A DNA stretch of 64,000 nt from Hedera helix (GCA_947179155.2 OX359270.1:25166056-25230055); one strand, 5' to 3'; shown: positions 25,591 through 38,379, numbered from the stretch's first letter. Notes: a model not told the origin generated them from the sequence alone. Numbers and translations: made by a program.

Positions 25591-27009
25591 TGGTTTCGAT
25601 TTTCAGATTGTTCACAGAAATGCCATTGGAAGTAAAATCAATTAAAATAAATGTTGAAAAATTAATAAAAATTATATAAAACTAGAATAATGTATAAAAA
25701 TGTTTTATAAATTAAATTTAACAATTTTCCAATTTTGAGGAATAATTCCAATTAATTATTAAATTTTTAATAATGGGAATTAAAAGAACATAATTAGAAT
25801 TAATAATCAAATTAGGTTATAATTAATTATAAATACCCATATAGAACCGATGGGTAGAATAATTTGGTTGTGAGTGATATTAATTATATAAATTAATATC
25901 GTGGGTTACTAAATAATTATGATTTGATTATGTTATTATTATAGGTTGCCCAAGAAGGGATAGTTAGCCGTTAATTTAAAAATCGGACATCGAGGCAAGT
26001 TCCTAAACCCTAACTTTGAACCAATAATCATGTGTTAGAGATTAGAATCTTTATTGAGCTCTATTTCCTAAAGTTCCATCATTATTACATTTTCTTAAAT
26101 ATTGATTTCAGTTGATACTTTGAATTATTCAATTGAAAATCTCTTAAATGCCATTCATAATGAAACAAAATTGTTGGTTAGTAAGTTGATAATTATGAGC
26201 CTAGACCATTTGTTCGGCTAGACTTTTGGTACAATTAAATTTTAAATTACTCTTTATTGATAAGTGCTGAGCCAAACCAAATTGTTTTGGTGCGGACTCT
26301 TAGAAACTGAGGTGAATAATCATGTTCCAAAGAATAAAGTTGTTGAAGGTCTTAAATTTAAAATTCCGTGATATGCGGTAATATGATGTGCACAATCATA
26401 GGTACGAGAGGCTGATCACCTCGAGTACGGGTTTAAGGTTTATGATCTTATGATACATACAGGTTATCAATATTGTTATTGACTAACCTATGTTCAATGA
26501 TATTGTGACCCTCAGTATAATGTTCAATTATCATGTTTCAAAAGACAAATTCCTCGGTTACTTTCATTCATTTGAAATGGGTTCATGTTACCTTATTATT
26601 ATAAATTCTTTTTCTCATATTGTTTGTTATGAAATTCATTATACTTCTGAGCACTTCGGTTGCTCATTCTTGCTTAACTAATGTGACGCAGGCAGAGAGG
26701 TAAAACGTGAAAGTATAAATAAGAAAGACAAGGGCAAAGAAAAGATGGCGAATTGAAGAAATGATGAATGTCCCTCGCTAATAGTTTTAAATCTATTTTG
26801 TGGCGTTAGATGTGAAATATGTATTATAGTAATGTTGTATGTATATAAAGGTTGATGATCCTGGGAGTTAATTAGACATCTTTTGTATTATGTTGAACCT
26901 TAATGAGTGTAATATATAATGCTTTTAAATGGTGGTAAATGAAGTTAGAATATATGATTCGTGAGCACCAAATTCGGGGTTCAAGGAGCCTGAATTTAGG
27001 GGCGTCACA

Positions 27010-29956
27010 GTAGCAAAGGGTTGTGAGGGGTATTTGACATTTGTGAATGATACCTCTATGGGTGAGTCTCGTGTTGAAGATGTTTCAGTGGTTCGTGATT
27101 TTTTTGATGTGTTTCCTGAAGAATTGTCAGGGTTACCATCGCAGCGGGACGTTGAATTCACTATCGAGCTTGTTCCTGGTGCAGAGCCTATCTCTAAAGC
27201 GCCGTATAGGATGGCACCGTTGGAGTTGCAAGAATTGAAGGAGCAGTTGCAATAATTGTTAGATCGGGGTGTGATTCGACCAAATGTTTCACCCTGGGGT
27301 GCTCCAGTTTTGTTTATGAAGAAGAAAGATGGGTCTAAGAGGTTATGCATAGATTACAGGGAGTTGAACAAGATCAGCATTAGGAATCGATATCCATTGT
27401 CTAGAATTGATGACTTGTTTGACCAACTTCAGGGGGCAAAGTATTTTTCAAACATAGACCTAAGGTCGGGTTATCATCAGTTGAGGGTGAGAGATGAGGA
27501 TATCTCTAAGACAGCTTTTCGCACTCGGCACGGGCATTATAAGTTTCTGGTGATGCCATTCGGGTTGACTAATACTCCGACGGTGTTTATGGATTTGATA
27601 AATCGGGTGTTCAGGGAGTACTTGGACCAATTTGTCATTGTCTTTATTGATGACATTTTGGTTTACTCCAAATCTAGGGAAGAGCATGAGGAGCATCTTC
27701 GCACAGTTTTGGGGATTTTGTAAAAAGAGAAATTATATGCTAAATTCTCCAAATGCGAGTTTTGGTTGGAACACGTTGCATTCTTGGGTCACGTGATGTC
27801 TGCTGAAGGCATTAAGGTGGATCCTGCGAAGGTTAAGGTTGTCACTAAATGGCCGAGATCTACTATAGTGACTAAGGTTAGGAGTTTCTTGGGTTTGGCA
27901 GGGTACTATTGACGATTTGTGGAAGGATTTTCCTTGCTTGCCTTGCCATTAACTCAGTTGATGAGGAAGGGCACGAAGTTTGTGTGGAATGAGGAATGTG
28001 AAAAGAGCTTTGAAGAATTAAAGAAATGACTTGTCACAACTCCAATACTTACATTGCCATCGGGGACAGGAAGTTACCAAATATATAGTGATGCTTCTAA
28101 AAAGGGTTTGGGGTGTGTTTTGATGCAGCACGGTAAGGTGATTGCTTATGCTTCTAGGCAGCTTAAACCTTATGAGGTGAATTACCCCACTCATGATTTG
28201 GAGTTGGCAGAAGTAATCTTTGCCCTAAAAATTTGGAGGTACTATTTGTATGGAGAGACTTGTGATATCTTCACCGATCACAAAAGTCTTAAATACATTT
28301 TCACTTAGAAGGAGCTCAACATGAGACATATGCATTAGTTGGAGCTTCTAAAAGATTATGATGCGAGAATTCAGTATCACCCGAGGAAGGCGAATGTGGT
28401 TGCAGATGCTCGTAGTCGAAAGAGTTCAGGAAGTGTAGCAACCCTTATTACACAACCTCAGCTTATTGTAGATATGGAGCGACTAGATGTAGAGTTGTAT
28501 GTGCAAGGTTCAGATGGGCATTTAGCAGGTATGAGAGTGGAACCCTCACTTATCTCGTGGGTTAAAAAAGCTCAAAAAGAAGATGGGGAGTTGTGGGCAA
28601 TGACACATAATTTGGAGGAGGGCAAACAAACTGAGTTCCGCATTGATGATCATGACGTGATTTGGTTAGGTAAACGGTTGTGTGTGCCATTAGATTCAAC
28701 TATTTGGGAAGCAGTATTAGTTGAGGCCCATAGTTCACCATTTGCTATTCATCCGGGTTCTACGAAGATGTACAGGGATTTAAAGGAGAATTTTTGGTGG
28801 AATGGGATGAAACGAGATGTGGCTGAATATGTTAGGAAGTGCCTCATTTGTCAACAAGTGAAGATATAACATTAACGAGCTAGTGGTTTGCTACAACAGT
28901 TAGATATTTCAGTTTGGAAGTAAAAGAATATCATAATGGATTTTGTAACTAGTTTGCCATAGACTTTTAGGAAGAATGATGCCATTTGGGTTGTGGTGGA
29001 TCGGTTGACCAAATATGCACACTTCTTGGCTATCCATGAAGGTTACTTGGTGGACAGGTTGGCACAGATCTTTCAGCAGGAAATTGTGAAACTTCATGGT
29101 ACACCGGTGTCTATTGTTTCAGATCGGGACCCACGATTCACTTCATGGTTCTGGAAAGGGTTTTAGCGAGCTTGGGACACTCGGCTCAATTACAGTACTT
29201 CTTTCCATTCGCAAACTGATGGGCAATCTGAACAGACTATTCAGATGTTAGAGGACATGTTGAGGTCTTCTACACTTGAGTGGTCGGGTAATTGAGTTTG
29301 CTTATAACAACAGCTGGCATGCAAGTATTGGAATGGTTCAATTTGAGACATTATACGGTAGGAAGTGTCGAGCACTAACTTGTTGGGATGAGGTTGGTGA
29401 GAAAGCCATAGAAGGGCTTGAGTTAGTTCAAATTACTACGGAGAAGGTAGCGTTGGCTAAGGAGAAATTGCGGTTAGCTCGATCGCGGCAGAAGAGTTAT
29501 GTTGATAAGCATAGGGGGACGTTAGAGTTTGAACCTGGTGTGCATATGTTTTTAAAAGTTTCTCCTTGGAAGGGGATTCAACGATTTGGGTTAAAAGGGA
29601 AACTTAGTCCGCGTTATATTGGCCCCTTTGAGATTTTGGAGAGAGTTGGTGAGGTTGCATATCGGTTAGCATTGCCTCCACAGCTAGCTCATGTACATAA
29701 TGTGTTCCATGTGTCGGTGCTGAGGAGTTATCATTATCATCCGTTGCATGTAGTACAATATCCGTTTGATAAAATTCGGGGTGATCTTACTTGTAAGGAG
29801 CAAGCCGAGGCGATTTTGGATCGTCAAGAGCGGATTATGAGGAGGAAAACAATTATGTTTGTTAAGATTTTGTGGAGGAACCATTCGGAGCGGGAAGCTA
29901 CTTGGGAGATGGAGGAGTACATTCGAGTGGAGTATCCACATCTCTTTAAAAATTAG
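27010..29956 (+). pseudogene. pol: G1 pol: RT, RNase H, integrase, chromodomain-like end
   Basis: Resumes exactly at the G3 duplication (VAKGCEGYL). The RT has IDYRELNKI, YFSNIDLRSGYHQ, MPFGLTNTP and the FIDDILVYSK active site. RNase H has YSDASKKGLGC and FTDHKSLKYI. The integrase has the HHCC finger (HPGSTKMYRDLKENFWW, then CLICQQ), MDFV, SIVSDRDPRFTS and QTDGQSEQTIQ. C-terminal are KLSPRYIGPFEIL (GPF module) and the chromodomain-like KILWRNHSEREATWEMEE. Stops include 27253, 27721, 27910, 28027, 28306, 28336 and 28867. A small deletion near 29290 shifts the frame before EFAYNNSW. The last frame closes at 29956. Confidence 0.92.
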
Positions 29957-30011
29957 GTACATTTCATTCTTTTAATTCCGGGGACGAAATCCTTTTTAAA
30001 GGGGGAAGTAA

Positions 30012-32193
30012 TGTAATACCCACTAAATAATTATAATATTAAAATATTTTATTTGGACTTTATTTTATGTTTGGGTCAAATTTATATGAGCTAATAATAA
30101 ATAATGAGTAACATTTATTTGGTCAAGGTGGACTTTCAACTATTTGGGTCTAATTTATATTTGAATATAATTTATATATGTGTAATTTGAATTTTATTAG
30201 AATTAGGATAGTTGCTAAAATAAATAAATAAATAATAAAACCTAATCCTATCATACTCCATAATACGAAACCGTGGATGTAAGAGTCAGTTTTGAGCTCT
30301 CATCAGTAGCGGCGGAGGAGAAGAAAAAGTAAACGGGATAACTATTTTAGCCAAGGTAAAATCTTTATGATATTCGTAAATATCTTATATATGTATATCA
30401 AATGCCTAACATTGATTGCAAACAAAAAGTTACCCAGATCAAGGCAAAATTTGTAATAGGTGTAATAGGTGTTGTATGAATTTTATATTAATATATTTCA
30501 TGTTCTATAGTAATTGATATTTTGAACTCATGCATCTATGTTATAATAATTATATAAATAGATACATAATGTTGTGCAAATCAAATTAGGATGAACAGAC
30601 ATGGAACTTAAGGTAATATATTTTGTAATTATTAATTAGTTATTTTTTTTTCTGGTAAAAGAATGCTAAATGAAAATTGTATATTTTTTTGAATTGATAA
30701 AGCTTGTAGCTAATGTGTAAATACATATGTTTAACTTTGATAAAATTTTGCTTAGCATGGAAGGATAGATTGCGAGGTGGTATAATAATTATATTAGTGT
30801 TGTAGATTGTGAAATTTGTATATAGTCATTTAGAATGAATGTTCTAGCCATGAATGTGTGTTGTATGAGCTTTAAGAAATATAAAAGTTTAACATAATAT
30901 AATAATAAGAGTTAATAAAATTATAATTATAATTAACAATTTAACTCTTAATTTATTTATTTATTATTATTTTGTTTAAATAGTTCGGACGAAGGGAAAT
31001 TAGCAAGTCATATTTGGAATATAATTTGGGTATTACACTACTTATTCCAGCTACGGATTCCGTACTCCTTCAGCGATATTCTTGTGAAATATAATTAGTT
31101 CATTTTGTTTCTTGTTTTGAATTTTGTTATTGTTTCACATAATTGTTCCTGGTGAAATTAATATGATAGGTTCATATTGGCGTTATATAAAACTCATTTT
31201 TGTACTCTTTGTAGTATTATATCATATGTAGTGATTATTTTTGATTCTGTAGAATGTACATGTTAATTTATTTTGGAGACTTGGTATTGATTCGTTTCAA
31301 TTTAACATGTACACTTAGAACCCTTTTGTTGATATTGTGTCACATGTGTTGTGGCATGATATCTTTATTAGATTATACTGTAGGGTATACTTGAGCTATA
31401 ACCACCTGTGGGGGTACCACATGCATGTCTTTTGGCACCGAGGCATGACACCTTCCGTGTTGGTGTGATCAGTCAACAGCGTCTCCATTTTGTGTTTTGG
31501 TGGGCGATGACCAAATTTGTTGTTTTGTTGTGGGAGGCGTATGACTCGACCCTAGTTTCTATTCTGTTCTGTTCTGCGGATTGGTGATGTTTGTGCCAAA
31601 TACACCTTCCGATTTTTAATGCATTTGGACTCGCGATCCATTGCTTGATTTACCCGCACGGCACTATTTTGTCTGTGTGGCATTATTTTGTTTGCGTTGT
31701 ATTATTTTGACTTGTCTTTGTGGCAAGATATATTTCTGTTATGTTTAAGCTCGGTATGAAATAACACCCATCTTTTTTGATTCAGCCTATTATTTCGTTG
31801 TGTTAGTTTTGTTCGTTTCAGTTCAATTAATGGCATTAATTGTTTCAATTCATTATTTTGAACTCTATATCTGTACTGGATATTTGGCTCATGCTGTATT
31901 TTTCTTCCGGCAGGTAATCAAGAAAATCAAGGGCAACTGTGATGAGAGCACCCCTTTATACAGTGGCTTAAATATATTTTCTGTTAGGTTGTGCTACATT
32001 ATTTCGTTTGGAGTTGTAATAACTATTCTAGATTGTAGTTTGAACCAGTTTGGTATTTATTGTGGTTTAACTTATGGCATTTATCAGTTATTAGAGTTTT
32101 TTATTTTGGTAAAATAGAGCTTTTGATTTATTTTATAGTTTTGTTATATTTTGTGAGTAACCTCTCTTTGTAATTCGAGAAGGGGGTGTTACT
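30012..32193 (+). repeat. G1 right LTR
   Basis: 2182 bp, preceded by the polypurine stretch AAAGGGGGAAG (29998-30008). The terminal base is T where A is expected (GTGTTACT). It contains about 70 bp near 32000-32070 that are missing from the left LTR. Confidence 0.9.
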
Positions 32194-33044
32194 CAAAATC
32201 TTTCTCATAATTTACCATAATCAAAAATATATTATATACCTCGTGCTTGGTTGTAGCACAATGGAGAACTTTGGCTTATTTTGATGATGTATTCTGCTCC
32301 ACCTAATCTTCCTCTCTATGACCCTTAATTTGATATTACGTACTTTTTTTGAATGTGGGCTCAAAAATACTGAGTGATAGAATATATAAAGTCCTTAACT
32401 CTCTGTTAATTATCATGATAATTGAAAAAACTTACGTATATATTTTATCCTCTCTTTTCTGTTTTATCTTAATAAGGGCTAGAGTTGAGATCAAGTAGGA
32501 TTCTATAATTCTAGCTTCAATATAACACTAATTTCTAATTAACTTTTTAATCAATTAGAATTATATTAATTATAACTAATTCCACTAAATAGTTATAATT
32601 GCACTCTAGAATTAATAGGATTAAAATTAATTAATTGAATCCTTCCACTATTAGTATCTTGCAAAAATACCCCTCTACATTAATATCCATAAACGTGTGT
32701 AGGAATAAAACTGTTAACCCACTACGTTTACTGTTTATATGCTTGAGTACATAATTTATAAACTTTTGATCACTCATTAATTTAATAAATTAAATTAATA
32801 CTTTAGTAATTTAAATTACTAAAAATATTTGGCCAAGATTCCGGTGATCAACTAATAAATTATCTCAAGGGGATATTATAATTTAATTGTAGAATTCCAT
32901 CTTAAAAAATACATGTTCCTAATTTCATAATATATATCACCCAACATATTGAAGTATTGATTATATTAAAAATTTTGCGCAGAAGCTAGTAAGAGATTAT
33001 AAGGATTTAAGCCCAGAAAAATTCAAAAACCCATATGTCTAACA
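32194..33044 (-). repeat. C1 3' LTR, remainder after the G1 insertion, with a rearranged inner end
   Basis: From 32194 the sequence resumes the C1 LTR exactly where it stopped at 3532 and stays alignable with the right LTR up to 32973. The last 464 bp of the right LTR are missing here, replaced by about 71 bp (32974-33044) of different sequence. The polypurine tract (plus strand CCCATCCCCTC, 33045-33055) follows. Confidence 0.8.
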
Positions 33045-33165
33045 CCCATCCCCTCAAGATGAAAATCAAAAACTTTAGAAGACAATGTCTTCATAAATGG
33101 ATCAGCCAAATTTTGCGCAGAAGCTATTTTTGAAACTGTCGCATCTTTTTGTTGAACTATATCCC

Positions 33166-34779
33166 TTATGAGGTGATATTTTCTCTCAATGTGTTTGCCT
33201 TTCTTGTGGTCCTATGCTCCTTTGATTGTTCAATCGCCCCATTATTGTTATAAAACAGGACAATAGGAGATGATACAGAAGGTATCATGCCTATTTCTAG
33301 CAAGAACTTCTTGAGCCAAACAGCCTCTTTTGCAACTTTGAAAGCAGCAACGTATTCAGCTTCCATGGTGGAGTCAACTATGAAAGACTGTTTAACACTC
33401 CTCCAACTGACAGCTCCACCTCCAAGAGTAAACACATAACCAGAGGTTGATTTTCTAAAATCACTATCTGACTGATCATCGCTAGAATAGACAAGCATAT
33501 AATCTCTTGTTCTTCGTAGATACTTAAGTATTTGCTTCACTGCTATCCAATGTTAATCCGAATCTGTATATCTTATCGAGACAAGATCATCGCTAGAATA
33601 GACAAGCATATAATCTCTTGTTCTTCGTAGATACTTAAGTATTTGCTTCACTGCTATCCAATGTTCTAGTCCAGGGTTAGACTGATATCTGCTGACCAAG
33701 CCTACTGTAAAACAAATATCTGGTCTAGTGCACAACATTACATACATAAGACTTCCCACTGCTAAAGCATAAGGGACTATCTTTATACGTTCTTTCTTTT
33801 GAGGTGTCTTAGGACACTGCTCCTTAGTAAGAGGAATTCCATGTCTGATAGGAAGTAGTCCTTTCTTGAAATTCTGCATGTTGAACCTAGCCAAAATTGT
33901 ATCTATATATGTAGCTTGGGATAGGCCCAACATTATACTCTTGCGATCACGCCAAAGCTTGATCCCTAAAATGTAATTAGCCTCTCCTAGGTCCTTCATC
34001 TCAAAATTATTAGATAACCAAATTTTGACACTAGATAATATTCCCACATCATTACCCATAAGCAATATATCATCCACATAAAGAACTAAGAATACTACTA
34101 CCCCATCTTTATTCTTCTTGTACATGCAAGATTCTTCTAGATTTTGTTCAAAACCATAAGATTTAATTGCTTGATCAAACCTTATATTCCAAGATCTTGA
34201 TGCTTGGTTAAGTTCATAAATGGACTTTTGCAACTTGCATACCATATTTTCTTGACTTTTAACTATAAAACCATCAGGCTGCTTCATATAGATTTCTTCA
34301 TCAATATATGCATTAAGAAAATCAGTCTTGACATCCATTTGCCATATCTCGTAATCGAGATGAGCTGCAATGGATAAGAGTATTCTGATAGATTTAAGCA
34401 TAGCTACTGGTGAAAAGATTTCCTCATAATCGATACCTTCATTTTGAGTAAAACCTTTTGCTACCAACCGTGCTTTAAAGGTTTCAACCTTTCCATCTAC
34501 CCCTATTTTTCTCTTGTAGACCCACTTGCACCCTATACTTTGTTCCCATACTTTGTTCGAGTACATGGAATCCATTTCTTGTTTCATAGCCATGTGCCAG
34601 TTAGATGCATCTACATCATTAATAGCTTCATAGTAGTTAAAGGGATCTGACTCCACTTCTTTCAGAATAACATCGTAAGTTTCTCCAAGAAGTGAAAGTC
34701 TCTTAGGAGGCCTGATATTCCTCCCACTACGACGAAGCTCTGGTGTATTAGAAGAATTAGGTTGGTTAGTTTGTGGCAA
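33166..34779 (-). pseudogene. C1 reverse transcriptase and RNase H, with an internal duplication
   Basis: The RT converts element RNA into cDNA. The copia RT is well preserved: DVKTDFLNAYIDEEIYM near the first catalytic Asp, the YVDDILLMGND active site, and GSLMYVMLCTRPDI in the connection. RNase H retains STMEAEYVA. An 81-bp segment (33474-33554 and 33585-33665, 111 bp apart) is present twice and repeats the peptide around KQILKYLRRTRDYML. It brings a stop just after the first copy. The chain should be about 110 bp shorter. After 33166 the frame runs out shortly before the polypurine tract. Confidence 0.9.
33474..33665 (-). repeat. 81-bp direct duplication in C1 RNase H
   Basis: 33474-33554 and 33585-33665 are the same 81 bp, separated by 30 bp. 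The duplication breaks the pol frame. Confidence 0.9.
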
Positions 34780-34791
34780 TTCATATAAGTC

Positions 34792-35710
34792 TTATGGTGG
34801 ATTAATTGATTGAGTAATTGATGTACTTGACATTTCTTCTAAGATAATTTTACTACTCGACTTGTGATCCATTATGTAGTCATTTTTCAGAAAAACTGCA
34901 TTTGCGCTAACAAATACTTTTTGGTTTAAAAGACTATAAAATATACCACCTCTAGTTCCTTTTGGATATCCTACAAACAAACATACTTCAGTTCTTGAAC
35001 CTAACTTATCTAAGTCTGTCTTTCCTTTTCGCACATGTGCAGGTGTGCCCTATATATGAATATGATGCAATATTGACTTTCGCCCACTCCATAATTCTCT
35101 AGGTGTTAAAGAAACAGACTTTGATGGTACAAGATTCAATAAGTACATTGTTGTTTCAAGTGCATAACCCCAAAAGGAAATAGGAAGAGTAGAAAAACTC
35201 ATCATAGACCTTACCATATCCAAAAGAGTCATGTTTCTTCTTTCTGACACACCATTTTGTTGGGGTGTACCCGGTGCAGTCAATTTAGATCTAATTCGTT
35301 TATCAGATAAGTAATCTTTGAATTCCCCAAGGAGATATTCACTTCCTCGATCCAATAGAATGGCCTTTATGTATTTACCAGATTGCCTTTCTACTTCTGC
35401 CTGAAATTCTTTGAATTTTTCTAAAGCTTAAGACTTTCAATGCACAAGGTACACATAACCAAATCTTGAGTAATCACTAGTAAAGGTGATGAAATACTCA
35501 AAACCTCCCCGTGCTCGGATATTCATAGGACCGCATACATCTGTATGAATTAACTCTAACTTATCACTAGCTCTATATTTATTTGCCTTGAAAGGCCCTT
35601 TGGTCATTTTTCCTTCTATACATGATTTACAAACTGGAAGATTTTCAACTTCTAAGGATCTCAAAGGACCATCTTTAACCAGTCTTTAGATCCTGTTTAG
35701 ATTAATATGA
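34792..35710 (-). pseudogene. C1 integrase
   Basis: The integrase inserts the cDNA. Reading on the minus strand, the GAG_pre-integrase zinc-binding part (WHLRLCHINLNRI, then LPVCKSCIEGK) begins near 35710. Next come the DDE core residues: Asp in HTDVCGPM, Asp in LDRGSEYL and Glu in GTPQQNGVSERRN. The region downstream of the core (VCLFVGYPKGTRGG) is readable to about 34792. Stops interrupt the frame near 35693, at 35434-35436 and again around 35425, 35047 and 34790, but the register is constant. These are nonsense mutations, not frameshifts. Confidence 0.85.
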
Positions 35711-35773
35711 CATAATCGTAGATGCCAAAGATAAGTGTGATAAATTGAAGAAACTTTTCTTTTTAATGGTTTT

Positions 35774-36943
35774 TCAAGAAACTGAAATTAAATTTCTACG
35801 AATGTCTGGAACATAAAGACAATCTACTAATTCTAAAGTCCTATCATTATTAAAACTGATATCATTATTAAAACTGAGATGCACAACTCCCACTGCAAAA
35901 GCCGCTACTTTTGCACTAGAACCAAGGTGTAGATAAATCTCGCCTTCATTCAACTTTCTGATTTCCTGAAACCCCTGCAAAGAATTGCAGACATGATTAG
36001 TGATTCCCGAATCTACACACCAGGATTCAGTAGAACGGCCCACAAAACATGTTTCATGAACGAAAGATTGATAATTACCTATCTTGCCAAACTGATTAAT
36101 TGGGCAATCAACCATACCTTGATTTTTTATCTTGGCTAGGTAAGTAGGACTATTCCTTTTCCAGTGACCTTTATCCCCACAGTGGAAACATTTTCCTTGA
36201 GGTTTTACTTTTGCCCCTTTCTTTCCAACCCCTCCAGATGGAGGTAGGTTTCTATTTGCAGCTTTCTTATTGTTCTTCTTTTTTTGGTTCTTGCCCTTAG
36301 GCTTTCCCCTAGAAGTACCAACTTCTGCAACATGAACGCTTCCTTTTGCACGAAGAATACCCTCTGCTGCCTGGAGTTCCTTCATCAGTTTAAGTAATGA
36401 TAAAGACATTTTGTTCATAGTGTAATTAAGTTTGAACTGATTGAAGGAATCAGGCAAGGTCTCTAGTAACATGTCAACCTGGGTTTCCTTGTCAACTGTT
36501 GCTCCTAGGATTTCCAGTTCGTTTAAGTAAGAAATAATTTTTAAACAATGATCCCGAACTGAAGATCTCTCAGACATCTTGGAATTCATGAATGTTTTCA
36601 TCACAGTCTGTCGTGCAACTCGACTCTGGTCAGCAAACATTTCACGAAGGCTATCCAAGATCTGTTTAGCAGTGGTAATAAATCGATATTGGTGTTGCAA
36701 TATATTTGACAAGGATGCCAAAATATAGCAACGAGCCATATCATTAGCCTTTTGCCACTTCTTTTGGTTATTCCTTTGTGTAACTGTAGCATTTTCTGGA
36801 AGAACTGGGCAAGGTTCAATTAATACAAACTTGTAGTCTTTAGCCGTCAACACAATGTTAAGATTTCTTTTCCAGTCCACATAATTTGGTCTAGTTAATT
36901 TATTTTCTTTAAGGATAACAGCAAGGGGATTAAACGATGACAT
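35774..36943 (-). pseudogene. gag: C1 gag and N-terminal protease
   Basis: Copia gag packages the element RNA into cytoplasmic particles. The open frame extends to 36961, but the likely start is the Met of MSSFNPL seven codons in, as usual for this gag type. A UBN2-like capsid region covers roughly residues 70-200, followed by a Lys-rich linker. The zinc knuckle CFHCGDKGHWKRNS (about 258-271) has Ser in place of the last Cys, so zinc binding is probably lost. The protease active site is DSG (about 317-319). The frame ends after NLISVS. The integrase continues in another frame, so a deletion plus frameshift lies between about 35774 and 35700. Confidence 0.85.
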
Positions 36944-37204
36944 GGTAATCTGTACAATCATACAACATGCATAAATTAAATGGTCATTTAATAAAAATAA
37001 ACTTTTGCATATAATATGAAAGTGTAATCCTCAAACACAAACATAAAATAAACACGGCAACTTAATTTCAATTAATTCTCTTTTCGAAGGGAAAAATAAG
37101 AATAATTTAAAATTACTATTATTTTTATATCTTGACATCTCATGATATAAAATAATTCACCATTTAATTCAGCCAAAAACAATAATAATAATAAGTATCA
37201 CTCC

Positions 37205-37224
37205 GGGGGGGGGGGGGGGGGGGG
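37205..37224. repeat. G20 homopolymer
   Basis: Twenty consecutive G on the plus strand within the C1 leader. Confidence 0.95.
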
Positions 37225-37861
37225 AGAATTATTATTTATGTTTTGTCAAGTGTATACCATCTATTTAAATTTTCTCTAAAATTTTAATACAAATATTTGG
37301 ATGGGAAATAATTCATAATAAAATTTTAAATAAATTTATCACAAGAAAATCCATATATAATATAACTAGATTCATGTATCTTCTGAAGGGAACTCACAAA
37401 ATTTGAGATTAGATACATATACCAATATAATGGACCAATGATGGTGGCCGTAAGAAATACAATTATTTCTCCCACTTGAATTTTTAAAATTGAGGATTTT
37501 AATTATTTAAAATTATATAACAATAATAATATTAATATCTCATAGTAATATACATAAACATGTAAACTGAGATATATGCATATTCATATTTAACAATTTC
37601 ATATTAATTGTAATCTTCCAATTCATTTTAACATAAATGAAAATAGGCCACAATTTAAAATATGTGAATATGTTAACTAAGGATCTATTAGTTTTAAAAC
37701 TTATGAATCTGCATATATAACTAATATACTAGTAGTTGAGCTAGTACAATTCCATGTTACCAAAAAAAAGAGGTCTCTGGTTCGATTCTTGCCTGTTGCA
37801 GTTTTTTTTTTTATAAAGTAGCTGCATTTTCCAAAATAAATAAATAAATAAATAAAAATAT

Positions 37862-37945
37862 AATCTAGAGTCAAGAGGATTCGACCCTGTACCCTCTGGT
37901 TGCTCAAACAACTTTTCTACCAACTGAGCTACACCTTATCCTTGT
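37862..37945 (-). repeat. tRNA-like sequence (SINE head or degenerate tRNA)
   Basis: On the minus strand, TAGCTCAGTTGGTAGA matches the RNA polymerase III A box and GGGTCGAATCC about 40 bp downstream matches the B box. A GTTG/CAAC stem can form between them, and the T stem pairs at four of five positions. The D stem is broken and the acceptor arms do not pair, so this is not a functional tRNA gene. A second, weaker pair lies at about 38025-38100 (minus), and a lone B box (GGTTCGATTCT) at about 37778 (plus). Confidence 0.45.
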
Positions 37946-38379
37946 AAATATATCCTAACAATTAAAATAGATTCCAGAAATCCTGTAAGGCTCTGAAATT
38001 AAAAAACAATCTGAAGTTATAAAGTATCAAACCCAGAACGTACTGAATGCAACATAAACACTCTACCAACTGTTCTACGTTAGCTAGTTGTTACTTTAGC
38101 CCAACAATTAACATAAATTACATGCAAGCAGAATTTACGTAATACTTTCTTTTCTGCGAAATTGATGGTTATATATTTATATCTCCGGATGAATTTTATA
38201 TTATGCAACCGAACTGGATGAAATCAGACTATTATAAATAAATACTCCATACATCGCGTGTAGCAATAAATAACATATGCGTGTATACTTTACGACAAAA
38301 GAAAATTATCCATACATCGCCAATATGAATCCAACTAAAAATCTGTAAATAATATAACTGATATGAAAATTATGAGTTA

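Larger units (their letters stand above)
15086..27009 (+). mobile_element. G3: Ty3/gypsy chromovirus (Tekay/Del-like), 5' deleted, interrupted by S1
   Basis: Starts TGTAATATTCAAG and ends GGGGCGTCACA, with the duplication GTAGC at 15081-15085 and 27010-27014 inside G1. The left LTR is split by solo LTR S1 and then truncated at about 21460. The rest of that LTR, the primer-binding site, gag, protease and the first half of RT are deleted. The remaining pol, polypurine tract and right LTR are complete. The two LTRs are very similar, so G3 is younger than G1, as the nesting also requires. Confidence 0.93.
23924..27009 (+). repeat. G3 right LTR
   Basis: 3086 bp, TGTAATATCC to GGGCGTCACA, preceded by the polypurine tract AAGGGGGGAAGAA (23911-23923). 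It is the only complete copy of this LTR in the window. Confidence 0.92.
3533..32193 (+). mobile_element. G1: Ty3/gypsy chromovirus (Tekay/Del-like), interrupted by N1 and G3
   Basis: LTRs lie at 3533-5641 and 30012-32193. The 5-bp duplication CAAAA is at 3528-3532 and 32194-32198, inside the C1 LTR. It has a tRNA-Met primer-binding site, then gag with two zinc knuckles, protease, RT, RNase H, integrase with a GPF module, and a C-terminal chromodomain-like part (KILWRNHSEREATWEMEEYI). That order and ending fit the Tekay/Del chromovirus clade. Two later insertions (N1 at 6546 and G3 at 15086) split it. Without them G1 would be about 9.2 kb. Many nonsense codons make it inactive. Confidence 0.92.
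36962..38379 (-). other. C1 untranslated leader
   Basis: About 1.4 kb between primer-binding site and gag. It holds a G20 run on the plus strand (37205-37224), a TAAA microsatellite (about 37836-37860) and tRNA-like A/B-box sequences. No long open frame. The leader is long for a copia element and may contain a small insertion, but I saw no duplication to prove one. Confidence 0.6.

Noticed and set aside
37862..37945. Functional tRNA gene
   Set aside because: A and B boxes match, but the D stem and acceptor stem do not pair and the anticodon loop is ambiguous.
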